Shown here piece by piece: positions 1 to 6,679 of a DNA stretch of 13,585 nt. The stretch comes from Vampirovibrionales bacterium. Its GTDB lineage: Bacteria > Cyanobacteriota > Vampirovibrionia > Vampirovibrionales > JAJTHC01. The stretch spans positions 1-13,585 of the forward strand of contig JAJTHC010000008.1 of assembly GCA_021299615.1 (NCBI GenBank). The letters run 5' to 3'. A program made the translations under genes and the position numbers. The notes beneath the pieces were generated by a model, which had not been told where the DNA came from, did no database searches, and saw nothing but the letters and a program-made list of their open reading frames with translations. Position 1 is the stretch's first letter, and the number at the start of each line of letters is the position of its first letter.

Positions 1-63
1 GTGGAGGGGGATTTTTTTGAGTTGCTTTTCAACGTTTTTGGAAAGATAAACGCAGTATTTCAT
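1..63 (-). CDS. RelE/ParE-like toxin, N-terminal fragment cut by window edge
   Basis: Only the first 21 codons are inside the window. They read MKYCVYLSKNVEKQLKKIPL followed by His. The pattern of a short beta strand and then a Lys-rich helix (VEKQLKK.P) is typical of the N-terminus of RelE/ParE-superfamily toxins (mRNA interferases or gyrase poisons). The ATG at 63 is preceded by AAAGGA at a normal distance and by a good promoter (82-110), so this is the first gene of its transcript. If it is a toxin, an antitoxin gene should follow beyond the left edge, the HigBA-like toxin-first order. The family call rests on a very short stretch, so another small basic protein is possible. Confidence 0.55.
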   Translation of the reverse strand, partial: MKYCVYLSKNVEKQLKKIPLH

Positions 64-81
64 AGGCATCCTTTGCTTTAT

Positions 82-110
82 AGTATGAAGCAAACGCTTC
101 TATTTGTCAA
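82..110 (-). promoter_or_regulatory. Sigma-70-type promoter of the toxin-like gene with palindromic spacer
   Basis: On the minus strand a perfect TTGACA (-35, 105-110) is followed after exactly 17 bases by CATACT (-10, 82-87). The spacer carries the inverted repeat GAAGC-AAAC-GCTTC (positions 87-100), placed where a repressor would block polymerase. Toxin-antitoxin operons are commonly autoregulated in this way, so the palindrome is a plausible operator. That role is inferred. Confidence 0.65.
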
Positions 111-387
111 CTATATTAGGTGACAGCCTCACATCCATGTGGTGGGGGTCATAGGGGAAAGCGTCCTAGCTGGCGTGCTTAAAGGTCACGGTGATTATGG
201 TGATGATCTCTTGTCCTTATTATGGATTAAGTCTTTCTTTTTGCCAACCAGATTCTGAAACGATTTGTAAAGTGCTGTTGATTTATTATAATTTATTATG
301 TTACACTATAATATATTATAGGTTAAGTATGTTACATAAAGTTAATTTGTATCAAGGCTTAACTAGAAGAAAGGAAGAAGTAGACAT

Positions 388-420
388 AAAAAAAGAGCCT
401 GTTGCTCGAACAACAAGCCC
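388..420 (-). terminator. Intrinsic terminator of the 30-codon gene
   Basis: Minus-strand RNA forms a 10-pair stem (GGGCUUGUUG with CAACAGGCUC, including two G-U wobbles) around a UUCGAG loop, followed by seven U residues. The wobbles become A-C mismatches on the plus strand, so the signal is directional. It shows that something is transcribed leftwards into this point, and the only candidate is the small reading frame at 469-561. Confidence 0.8.
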
Positions 421-468
421 TAATTTTATATTTTTCCCTCCTGTTGATTGTTACTTAACATGCGATGA

Positions 469-561
469 CTAACCCTTAATGGCTATTACCATTAGGGTTG
501 CGGAAACGAGAAAGAATGTTGCTAGAACTATCGTTGCTTGTTTCCCAGTAAGGTAAATCAT
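469..561 (-). CDS. 30-residue single-pass membrane peptide, unknown function
   Basis: This frame encodes 30 residues. MIYLTGKQ is followed by one continuous hydrophobic segment (about residues 9-28, TIVLATFFLVSATLMVIAI) and a KG tail before TAG. The ATG at 561 has AAGGGA about 7 bases upstream. The stop lies 48 bases before a strong directional terminator (388-420), and a candidate promoter sits at 626-654, so the frame has the complete set of gene signals despite its size. I do not recognise the family. Its size and hydrophobicity resemble small regulatory membrane peptides and type I toxin peptides, but no antisense RNA is evident. Ribosome profiling or homologues with conserved codons would decide whether it is translated. 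Confidence 0.6.
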   Translation of the reverse strand: MIYLTGKQATIVLATFFLVSATLMVIAIKG

Positions 562-582
562 ATTTGATCCCTTTTTTATGAA

Positions 583-634
583 AATTATAACCAATAGCTC
601 CTCGCTCAAAATTGAGGAGCTATTGGTTATAATT
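583..634. repeat. Perfect 21-base inverted repeat with 10-base loop
   Basis: Arms 583-603 and 614-634 are exact reverse complements, with core CCAATAGCTCCTC / GAGGAGCTATTGG and AT-rich outer ends, around the loop GCTCAAAATT. It lies 22 bases upstream of the 30-codon gene. On the minus strand it is followed by only four T residues, so it is a weak terminator candidate. It may instead be a regulatory leader hairpin or a small palindromic repeat element. Confidence 0.85.
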
Positions 635-654
635 ATAACGAATTGAGCTGTAAA
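626..654 (-). promoter_or_regulatory. Candidate promoter of the 30-codon gene
   Basis: TTTACA (649-654) and TATAAC (626-631) are separated by 17 bases, each matching consensus at 5 of 6 positions. The -10 box lies inside the right arm of the 583-634 palindrome. A transcript starting near 619 would keep only a shorter leader hairpin (CUCCUC with GAGGAG). This is based on sequence match only. Confidence 0.4.
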
Positions 655-933
655 GCCCTCACGTTTGTTTCTATTTTGTTACATGTGTTACATACGTTCA
701 TTTTTCTTTACCAATTCGACTTACTTCACAAACAGACGTTCAAGCACTCAATGCGAGGCTTCTGAGACATTTTGCGGACGTCGTGCAAAGGCATGATGCG
801 ACGAGGTGGGGACAAAAAACCTTATTATTCACGAAGTGAATCTTCACCTTTAGGAAGGAGAGGCTGGGAGAGGAAACCAACGGTTTTCTTTCCCAAGAGA
901 AAAAGTTTACTTTTTCGACTTGAAGGGGTGATT

Positions 934-992
934 TTCAAGGGGGGACGAAGGGGAGGAGAAACGCAATACGTCCTCCCCCGTCCCCCCTTGAA
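934..992. repeat. C/G-rich imperfect inverted repeat
   Basis: TTCAAGGGGGGACG...GGGGAGGA (934-957) pairs with TCCTCCCCC...TCCCCCCTTGAA (971-992) over 22 bases with one 2-base bulge, around a 13-base loop. It is compositionally like the CCCTC/GAGGG palindromes at 6680-6802 and 7379-7401 and probably belongs to the same class of intergenic palindromic repeat. Confidence 0.7.
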
Positions 993-1218
993 CGGATTTA
1001 GAGGTGTCGGAGAACCTTTTTCCGTAAAAAGGTCTCTGACAACGACCAGCTATACAAGGAGCTAGAAAAACCCATACAACAATTCGCCTTTTCAAGCTAG
1101 GCAAAGCTCATACCAATTAAAGGATTCACTAGCATCTGGCGTCTTCGTTGCCACTCGGGTTCTCAATGTGCTTATGATCGTTGATCATACCTCACACATC
1201 TGCGAGTCTAGCCTCCTA

Positions 1219-1246
1219 GAATCCACTTATACGCTATTAAATCGTT
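1219..1246 (+). repeat. 28-base dispersed repeat, copy 1
   Basis: GAATCCACTTATACGCTATT plus eight further bases matches 1782-1809 at 26 of 28 positions in the same orientation. Just upstream, AGTCTAGCCT (1206-1215) also occurs in the MITE at 11148-11297, next to its right terminal repeat. This suggests 1130-1246 is a decayed member of that family. Confidence 0.65.
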
Positions 1247-1329
1247 GAGATCTATTCTACACAACGATCTTGACAAAAACAAACAGTTTAAATGATTTGA
1301 AGACAGCTCCTAGAAAAAATCACTGAAGT

Positions 1330-1578
1330 CTAACCCAAAAGATCTAACTGCTTTCCTGCATTCTTAGGAGCAACACGAGCTTTAGGCATAACAACGGAAC
1401 CACCACTAACCCAAACCTGCATCATTTCCGGATTTCGCACCGAAATTTCAGAAGACCGAGGAACGAGAGGCTTTGAAAGACCTGTATTATTACCCTGAAC
1501 CTGACCAGTTTGTTTACGACTAGCAGAATTCAATTGAGTATTTTGTTTAGGCACACTTAAGGATTGAAGATAGTTCAT
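1330..1578 (-). CDS. Hypothetical protein, 82 residues
   Basis: The family is not recognised. The protein is polar and probably disordered, rich in Ser, Gln and Asn in the first 45 residues, with a more structured hydrophobic stretch near residues 52-66 (MMQVWVSGGSVVMPK) and a short LDLLG end. There is no signal peptide or membrane segment. The ATG at 1578 has AAGAG about 8 bases upstream and a good extended -10 promoter about 85 bases upstream (1660-1689), which supports it as a real monocistronic gene. It is flanked on both sides by mobile-element relics. No clear intrinsic terminator follows the TAG stop. Function cannot be inferred. Confidence 0.6.
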   Translation of the reverse strand: MNYLQSLSVPKQNTQLNSASRKQTGQVQGNNTGLSKPLVPRSSEISVRNPEMMQVWVSGGSVVMPKARVAPKNAGKQLDLLG

Positions 1579-1659
1579 AATGTGACTCTTTTACAATTAT
1601 GATGTAGAGGCAATCTGTGTAAACAAAAATAGTTTTTTACTATCAAATGAGTACATTTA

Positions 1660-1689
1660 ATTATAGCATGTCGATTCAACAATTGTCTT
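1660..1689 (-). promoter_or_regulatory. Extended -10 promoter of the 82-residue gene
   Basis: The minus strand shows TGCTATAAT, a perfect -10 (1660-1665) with an extended-10 TG, and AAGACA as a weaker -35 (1684-1689) after 18 bases. The palindrome ACAATTGT occurs twice (1679-1686 and 1701-1708), exactly 22 bases apart, about two helical turns. The first copy overlaps the -35, so these are candidate operator half-sites. Confidence 0.6.
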
Positions 1690-1743
1690 TATTTTGTAAC
1701 ACAATTGTAACAAACGGAGTATTTTATGGCATTTTGATGACTT

Positions 1744-1841
1744 TATAGCCAAGTTTAGAGTTTTCTGAACTTAGGCTCATGGAATCCACCTATACGCTAT
1801 TCAATCGTTTGAATTGTATTAGTAAATGTCGACACTGCCTA
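1744..1841 (+). mobile_element. Relic carrying a MITE-type terminal repeat and dispersed repeats
   Basis: 1744-1770 matches the left terminal repeat of the 11148-11297 element at 24 of 27 positions (TATAGCC..GTTTAGAGTTTTCTGAAC). It is followed by copy 2 of the 28-base dispersed repeat (1782-1809) and by AATGTCGACACTGCCTA (1825-1841), which recurs inverted at 11117-11133 with one mismatch. No matching opposite terminus is visible, so this is a fragment or a member with a degraded right end. Confidence 0.5.
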
Positions 1842-1922
1842 GGGTAAATCACGGTTGAATGTAAATGATTGTAACAATATTTTGCCAAAACTGAGAAAAA
1901 AGTGAAATCTTTTTATATTTGC

Positions 1923-1965
1923 TAAACTTGTGGATCTTTTGCATTACAAAAGATCCACAAGTTTA
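1923..1965 (-). terminator. Long hairpin, probable aconitase terminator
   Basis: TAAACTTGTGGATCTTTTG (1923-1941) is perfectly complementary to 1947-1965 around the loop CATTA. The 19-pair stem begins 18 bases after the aconitase stop codon. The following minus-strand sequence is AT-rich but lacks an uninterrupted U tract, so terminator function is likely rather than certain. Transcript-stabiliser is the alternative. Confidence 0.65.
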
Positions 1966-1983
1966 TGATGGAATTAAAACGAA

Positions 1984-4266
1984 CTAAACCGTGGCTTTGG
2001 TTTTTTGGTTGGCGGCGTTCATAGCTGAACCCGCCTTGAACCAAGCCACTTGCTCTTGAGCATAACTATGCACCAAGGGAATCTGAACCGTTTCACCAGT
2101 TCTTTTCTTCACGGTGGCAATAATCTCCGAATTAGGGGCTAAGGACGATTGACCGTCTAAGCTGATTAAATCGTCAATATCAACCAAGTTATAATCGGCT
2201 TTGTTTTTAAACGTCAATGCCAAAACGCCTTGCTTTTTCAAGTTCGTTTCGTGAATCCGTGCAAAGCTACGAGCAATCACGGCTTTCACACCAAACAAAC
2301 GAGGCGACATCGCCGCATGCTCACGACTTGAACCTTCACCGTAGTTTTCATCCCCTACGATGATCGATCCGTTTTGATCCTTCAGTTCTTTCGCTTTCAA
2401 CGCCCATGCTGAAACAGGACGTTCACTGCCGTTAATCACCATATGAACAGGATCTGCTTGCTTACCTGTAGACGCATCCACCGCAGTGAGTAGCATGTTG
2501 TGGCTAATACCTGTTAAGTGACCACGCAAGGGCAACCAAAAGCGTCCCGCAGGGGAAATGTGATCGGTCGTCGTTTGCCCTTGGGTTTTAACGAGTACAG
2601 GGACACTGCTAAAGTCGCTTTGGGTGTTGAACGCCTTAAACGGCTGTAAAATTTCCAAACGATGACTTTTCGGATCCACCACAACGGTGAGGTGATCCCG
2701 CTTTTCGAGAGGAGGCGTGTAGCCTTCCCAGCTAATGGTAAAGCCTTGTTCAGGAATATCCAAGGCGGTGGGGACAGGCAACTTCTCGCCTTCGAGTTCA
2801 TCGGTAACAGGATTAAAGTGCGTAGACCCCGCTAAGGCATAGGCAATCACGAGATCAGGGCTTCCGATGAAGGAAAGGGTATCGGCATTGCCGTCATTAC
2901 GTTTGGGGAAATTACGATTGAAGGACGTAATAATGGCATTCTGCCCAGATGGCATGCTGGTTCTGTCCCAGTTACCGATGCAAGGGCCGCAAGCGTTGGC
3001 GAGTACAACCGCTCCCAACTCTTCAAACACCGCCAAAATTCCTGTGGATTTAATCGTTTCATAGACTTGAATCGAACCTGGTGTAATAAACAAAGGCGCC
3101 TTCAATTTAATCCCACGCTTAATGGCGGCACGAGCAATCACCGCAGCACGCTCTAAATCTTCGTAGCTAGAGTTGGTGCAAGAACCGATGAGGGTGGCAC
3201 TAAAGACTTCAGGCCATTCATTTTCGGTGACTTCGGCGGAAAACTTGGAAATAGGTCTGGCACGATCAGGGCTATGAGGACCGACCAAGTAAGGCTCAAG
3301 GGCGTTTAGATCAATTTCAATCACTTCGTCAAAGTACTGTGACGGATTTGCGTAAACATCGGTATCGCCACGCAAGTCTTCGGCGTATTCGTTGGCTAAA
3401 TCGGCGATGTCACCACGTTCAGTGGCACGCAAGTAACGTTCCATGCTCGCATCATACGCAAATAAAGACGTTGTCGCCCCGAGTTCAGCACCCATATTGG
3501 TGATGGTGCCTTTGCCTGTGCAACTCATGGCAGTCGCCCCTTCGCCGAAGTATTCGACGATTTTGTTCGTGCCACCTTTGGTAGTCAAGATCTCAAGCAC
3601 TTTGAGGATAATATCTTTAGGCGACGTCCATCCGTTGAGCGTGCCTTTCAAGTGAACACCGACCATTTTCGGTGCACGAACATCCCACGTTAAACCCGCC
3701 ATAACATCAGCGGCATCGGCTCCACCTACGCCAATAGCGATCATGCCAAGCCCGCCAGCGTTGGGGGTATGGCTGTCGGTTCCGAGCATCATGCCACCAG
3801 GATAGGCGTGTTTTTCAAGCACCACTTGGTGGATGATCCCACTACCTGGTCCCCAGAAGCCCATGCCGTATTTCTTGGCAGCGGATTCTAAGAAGGCATA
3901 CACTTCTTTGTTTTCTTCGTTGGCTTGCACCATGTCAATATCCGCCCCGACTTTCGAGCGAATGAGGTGATCGCAATGCACGGTAGAAGGCACAGCAACG
4001 GTGTCACGACCCGCTTGCATAAATTGTAGAATCGCCATTTGAGCGGTGGCATCTTGCATCGCCACACGAGCAGGACGCAACGCCAACATGGAAACACCAC
4101 GATCGATGCCTTCTAGCGTATTGATGTCATCGACGTGAGCGATCAAGATTTTTTCAGCGGTGGTAAGGTTGTTGCGTCCTAGTTGTTGTTTGGCTTGGGC
4201 AATTTTTTGGCGAGCTTGTTCATAATGCGAACGAATACGTTTGAGGGTTTCTTGCTTGTTTTCCAT
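1984..4266 (-). CDS. acn: Aconitate hydratase, mitochondrial-type (760 residues)
   Basis: Aconitase interconverts citrate and isocitrate through cis-aconitate in the cytosolic TCA cycle, using a [4Fe-4S] cluster. The cluster ligands are visible as C363 in IGSCTN and C426/C429 in ACGPCIG. Substrate-site motifs PSTVHCDH (93-100), GTDSHTPNAGG (162-172) and the swivel-domain GDENYGEGSSREH (638-650, with catalytic-site Ser and Arg) are all present, and no key residue is missing. Length and motif context match the about 750-780 residue mitochondrial-type aconitase, not the about 890-residue AcnA/IRP type or AcnB. The first 35 residues are a charged helical extension. The ATG at 4266 is preceded by AAGGAA at about 10 bases. 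The gene stands alone, with its own promoter near 4343 and a hairpin after the stop. No other TCA-cycle gene is in the window. Confidence 0.96.
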   Translation of the reverse strand: MENKQETLKRIRSHYEQARQKIAQAKQQLGRNNLTTAEKILIAHVDDINTLEGIDRGVSMLALRPARVAMQDATAQMAILQFMQAGRDTVAVPSTVHCDHLIRSKVGADIDMVQANEENKEVYAFLESAAKKYGMGFWGPGSGIIHQVVLEKHAYPGGMMLGTDSHTPNAGGLGMIAIGVGGADAADVMAGLTWDVRAPKMVGVHLKGTLNGWTSPKDIILKVLEILTTKGGTNKIVEYFGEGATAMSCTGKGTITNMGAELGATTSLFAYDASMERYLRATERGDIADLANEYAEDLRGDTDVYANPSQYFDEVIEIDLNALEPYLVGPHSPDRARPISKFSAEVTENEWPEVFSATLIGSCTNSSYEDLERAAVIARAAIKRGIKLKAPLFITPGSIQVYETIKSTGILAVFEELGAVVLANACGPCIGNWDRTSMPSGQNAIITSFNRNFPKRNDGNADTLSFIGSPDLVIAYALAGSTHFNPVTDELEGEKLPVPTALDIPEQGFTISWEGYTPPLEKRDHLTVVVDPKSHRLEILQPFKAFNTQSDFSSVPVLVKTQGQTTTDHISPAGRFWLPLRGHLTGISHNMLLTAVDASTGKQADPVHMVINGSERPVSAWALKAKELKDQNGSIIVGDENYGEGSSREHAAMSPRLFGVKAVIARSFARIHETNLKKQGVLALTFKNKADYNLVDIDDLISLDGQSSLAPNSEIIATVKKRTGETVQIPLVHSYAQEQVAWFKAGSAMNAANQKTKATV

Positions 4267-4290
4267 GCTGGATTTTCCTTCTTTTAGAGT

Positions 4291-4350
4291 AAGCCCTCTA
4301 TATTAGAGCAGTAGGGCTTCAGACACGACAATAGACCTCTTCATTATAGC
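4291..4350 (-). promoter_or_regulatory. Extended -10 promoter and leader hairpin of aconitase
   Basis: TGCTATAAT on the minus strand gives a perfect -10 (4343-4348) with an extended TG, and the -35 is poor. The leader between it and the start codon contains AGCCCT...AGGGCT (ends near 4291 and 4318), a 6-pair stem just upstream of the ribosome binding site. No known riboswitch was recognised in it. Confidence 0.5.
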
Positions 4351-4467
4351 AAGAAAACGCAAAAGAAAACGATTTATTTTAAAAATCTCGGTCTAAAAAC
4401 CTTTACAAAAAGCGGGAGCCGTTATTGCGAACGTAGCATGGTATAGTACTTTCTATATAAAACACTA

Positions 4468-4488
4468 TATAGCTGAATTTAGAGTTTT
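4468..4488 (+). repeat. Solo terminal repeat of the MITE family
   Basis: All 21 bases (TATAGCTGAATTTAGAGTTT plus T) are identical to the end of the right terminal repeat of the 11148-11297 element, read from its outer end inwards. The match stops exactly where the recR stop codon begins (4489). A 7-base palindrome CTATATA-AAACAC-TATATAG (4453-4472) overlaps its outer end. There is no partner terminus, so it is a relic lying between recR and the aconitase promoter. Confidence 0.65.
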
Positions 4489-5112
4489 TCACAAAAGTAG
4501 CTGACGACCTTCCAATGCCCGAGACAAGGTAAGCTGATCCGCATAGTCCAAGTCTCCTCCCACAGGCAAGCCATACGCAATCCGAGTCACCTTCACTTCA
4601 TACGGCTTCAACTGCCGAGCCATATACAAGCTCGTCATTTCCCCCTGCGTACTCGGCGGTAAGGCAAACAAGACTTCAATCGCTTGATTGCCGTGCGTTT
4701 GGCACAAGGCTTGCACTCTGTCTAGCAAGGTGCGGATGTTCAGCGTATCAGGACCAATGCCATCCATAGGAGACAATACCCCACCGAGGACATGGTACTT
4801 GCCCTTAAAGGCTTGGGTGCGTTCAAGGGCATAAACATCTTGAGGAGCCTCAACCACGCATAAAATGGTGTCGCTCCGTTGAACATCGGTGCATATGCCA
4901 CAGGGAGACGTCACGCTCCATTGGTGGCAGTGCGTGCATTCATGCACGTGGGCTTTGGCATCTTGAAGGCCTGCAATCAAGCGATGCGTTTTTTCTTCGG
5001 ATGCCTGCAACATATAAAACGCATAGCGTTGAGCCGTTTTAGGCCCTACGCCTGGCAATTGTTGAAAGGCCTCGATGAGGGCAGCAAGTGGAGCGACAAA
5101 AGATTGCGACAT
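4489..5112 (-). CDS. recR: Recombination protein RecR
   Basis: RecR works with RecO (and RecF) to load RecA onto SSB-coated single-stranded DNA during gap repair. Visible in order are the helix-hairpin-helix LPGVGPKTAQRYAF (residues 19-32), a four-Cys zinc finger (C59, C62, C71, C74; CTHC...CGIC), a Toprim domain starting ILCVVEAPQDVYALE (83-97), GGVLSPMDGIGPDTLNI (110-126), and the conserved C-terminal RIAYGLPVGGDLDYADQLTL (177-196) ending in SRALEGRQLLL. I chose the ATG at 5112 (207 residues, near the usual 200). The frame stays open to a TTG at 5175, but that stretch overlaps the TATAAT box and adds non-conserved residues. The ribosome site before 5112 is weak (GGAT). The stop abuts a solo mobile-element terminus. 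Confidence 0.95.
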   Translation of the reverse strand: MSQSFVAPLAALIEAFQQLPGVGPKTAQRYAFYMLQASEEKTHRLIAGLQDAKAHVHECTHCHQWSVTSPCGICTDVQRSDTILCVVEAPQDVYALERTQAFKGKYHVLGGVLSPMDGIGPDTLNIRTLLDRVQALCQTHGNQAIEVLFALPPSTQGEMTSLYMARQLKPYEVKVTRIAYGLPVGGDLDYADQLTLSRALEGRQLLL

Positions 5113-5155
5113 GGGGGAATCCGTGTAATTTTTTAAGTTAGATAGCGTAACCCTT

Positions 5156-5161
5156 ATTATA
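5156..5161 (-). promoter_or_regulatory. -10 box of the recR promoter
   Basis: A perfect TATAAT lies 44 bases upstream of the chosen recR start. No convincing -35 is visible at 16-18 bases. A transcript from here would begin near 5149 and leave a 37-base leader, which supports the ATG at 5112 over the upstream TTG. The divergent gene at 5292 has no obvious promoter in the same spacer. Confidence 0.45.
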
Positions 5162-5291
5162 AACGAAATACACAAAACAATGTTACGAAATGTTTCAAGC
5201 TTTCAAGTCGGCATGAACAAATTACGACACCTTCAAAGAAGGCATCTGTCACCCAACTCTCCTAGATGCAAAGCAAGAAGGTAAACCCACC

Positions 5292-5912
5292 ATGACTCAA
5301 AATACACCCAATGCGTTGACGATCTCTCCCGTTAAGCAACTCAATCTCATTAGTAATTCTTTAAACGACGCCGTTCGCATTCAGTCTTTGAACCAAATGG
5401 ACTTCATTTCCAAGGCGGCTTCCCAAAATCCCTTACAGGTCAAAATCCAAGAAGAGATGCAAGCCGAGATTCTTGAACTCACTTACAAGCTTGAAACTTT
5501 AAAAACCAGTGTGCCTGTTCAAGAAAAAGCACTAGAAGATTTAAAAGCACTGTATGCCTCCCTAGAAGCAGGCAAAACACATGAAGCCCAAAAAACATGG
5601 GACGCTTGGTTGAATTATATTCAAAGTACCCTAGAGTCAGATAACACCGTTTACACCCAAGAGTTTGCGGTGCAAGCCTTGCCTGACCCTAACGATGTGA
5701 GACAGTACTTGCCTCCCAATTACACCACGCAACCTTTGCCTAATCAGGAACAGTTGCGTCAAATGTTGGGTTACTGGTATGAACAAGAAGATTCTCTTGC
5801 TGAGCTGGTTAAGACGAATCAACAGGCGTTAAATAAAGCAAACGTTACGCTTGAAAACCTTCAAGCCGTTTCCCCGAAGACGAATCCCACTAGTTTTTTA
5901 AACCAAAACTAG
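5292..5912 (+). CDS. Coiled-coil protein of unknown function (206 residues)
   Basis: The family is not recognised. The protein is soluble and hydrophilic, without a signal peptide or membrane segment. Residues about 47-110 form a strong predicted coiled coil (EEMQAEILELTYKLETLK and following heptads) and residues about 150-192 a second helical stretch. Between them lies a Pro/Asn-rich linker (ALPDPNDVRQYLPPNY). The N-terminal 35 residues are Asn/Ser/Leu-rich. The ATG at 5292 has GAAGG about 10 bases upstream. The 3' end converges on pyrF: the two TAG stops share the palindrome CTAG (5909-5912), and the last residues TSFLNQN are encoded inside a perfect hairpin. The composition suggests a structural or scaffold protein, but that is only a guess. 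Confidence 0.75.
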   Translation: MTQNTPNALTISPVKQLNLISNSLNDAVRIQSLNQMDFISKAASQNPLQVKIQEEMQAEILELTYKLETLKTSVPVQEKALEDLKALYASLEAGKTHEAQKTWDAWLNYIQSTLESDNTVYTQEFAVQALPDPNDVRQYLPPNYTTQPLPNQEQLRQMLGYWYEQEDSLAELVKTNQQALNKANVTLENLQAVSPKTNPTSFLNQN

Positions 5913-5916
5913 TGGG
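5886..5916. terminator. Hairpin enclosing both convergent stop codons
   Basis: CCCACTAGTTTT (5886-5897) and AAAACTAGTGGG (5905-5916) are perfect 12-base complements with a 7-base loop TTAAACC. The shared stop tetranucleotide CTAG lies in the right arm. It probably terminates or shields both transcripts. Neither side has a U tract after the stem, so classical intrinsic termination is not certain. Confidence 0.65.
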
Positions 5917-6628
5917 CGATGGACGCTAAAATAGATTGAAAAACCACCTCGGGTTCTGGCGACTCGTAAATAGGGCGACCCACCACAAGGTGGGTCGCGC
6001 CTTGTGTTAAGGCTTGTTTTGGGGTCAAAATACGGGCTTGATCGTCTGACTTGCCGTAGTTTTCAGGGCGAATACCTGGGGTGACTTTTAGGAAGTCTTC
6101 GCCTAGGGCGGTTTTCAATAAAGACGCTTCTTCAGGGGAGCATACCACGCCGTGAAGCCCTGCTTGATGAGCTTGTTTCGCCAAGTGAAGCACCATGTCT
6201 TTCAAAGGGACTTGGGTTTGAAGATCCACCGCCAAGGCTTGAGGTTGGTGGCTGGTGAGTATTGTTACGCCAATGACGTGGACAGGGGGAATGCCGAGGG
6301 CATCGCTGCTTTTTTGAGCCTGTTCGCTGGCTCGTTGCATCATGTCAAAACCGCCCAAGCAATGGACGTTTAGGAAGCTGGCACCCCCTTGAATGAGGAC
6401 ATCTACGGTGCGTTCCACGGTGTTGGGAATATCGTGGAGTTTGAGATCCACGAATACATCGAGATCTTGAGCCTTCAGCTCTTCAATCAAGCCGATGCCT
6501 GCTTCATAGAAGAGCGACATGCCGACTTTAACGTGTTTGAGTCCTGCGGGTTTCAGGCGTTCAACGAGGGTAAGGGCGTCTTGCTTGCCACGCAGATCGA
6601 GGGCGACGATGAGTTGAGAAGCGTTCAT
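5909..6628 (-). CDS. pyrF: Orotidine 5'-phosphate decarboxylase
   Basis: PyrF converts OMP to UMP, the last step of de novo pyrimidine synthesis. The catalytic array is intact: K34 in HVKVG, and D61-x-K63-x-x-D66 in the signature DLKLHDIPNT (61-70). The phosphate-binding end is present as TPGIRP (183-188), then DDQARILTPKQAL, and VVGRPIYES (215-223, with the conserved Arg). Length (239 residues) and motifs match the bacterial group I enzyme of 230-245 residues. The ATG at 6628 has AAGGA at 8-9 bases. It is transcribed alone, with a long palindromic element upstream (6680-6802) and a convergent neighbour overlapping its stop by 4 bases. No other pyr genes are near. Confidence 0.96.
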   Translation of the reverse strand: MNASQLIVALDLRGKQDALTLVERLKPAGLKHVKVGMSLFYEAGIGLIEELKAQDLDVFVDLKLHDIPNTVERTVDVLIQGGASFLNVHCLGGFDMMQRASEQAQKSSDALGIPPVHVIGVTILTSHQPQALAVDLQTQVPLKDMVLHLAKQAHQAGLHGVVCSPEEASLLKTALGEDFLKVTPGIRPENYGKSDDQARILTPKQALTQGATHLVVGRPIYESPEPEVVFQSILASIAH

Positions 6629-6679
6629 AGGGGGAGTCCTTATTCTGAGCTATTTTAGAGTTTTATAGATACTTCCTGT

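Larger units (their letters stand above)
655..1329. other. Gene-free stretch rich in palindromes
   Basis: I see no convincing gene here. Frames of 65-97 codons exist, but they are low-complexity reads through palindromes. Visible structure includes tandem GTTACAT words near 680-696, the small palindromes ATTCAC-GAA-GTGAAT (828-842) and ACCTTTTT-CCGT-AAAAAGGT (about 1014-1033), the large C/G-rich inverted repeat at 934-992, and a stretch at about 1130-1246 that looks like a degraded relative of the MITE at 11148-11297. Confidence 0.6.

Noticed and set aside
191..472. 93-codon plus-strand frame
   Set aside because: It runs antisense across the minus-strand terminator, is Tyr/Ile-rich low-quality coding, has no ribosome site and no recognisable domain.
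772..1104. Overlapping 97-codon (plus) and 65-codon (minus) frames
   Set aside because: Both are translations of the C/G-rich inverted repeat and neighbouring palindromes, with highly biased Arg/Gly/Pro content.
5113..5175. N-terminal extension of recR to a TTG start
   Set aside because: The extension overlaps the TATAAT box, adds residues not found in RecR proteins, and the ATG at 5112 gives the usual length.
6645..6666. Another MITE-type end near the pyrF start (AGCTATTTTAGAGTTTT)
   Set aside because: It matches 15 of 18 bases of an AT-rich word and lacks the TATAGC and CTGTACAG ends, so it is too weak to call.
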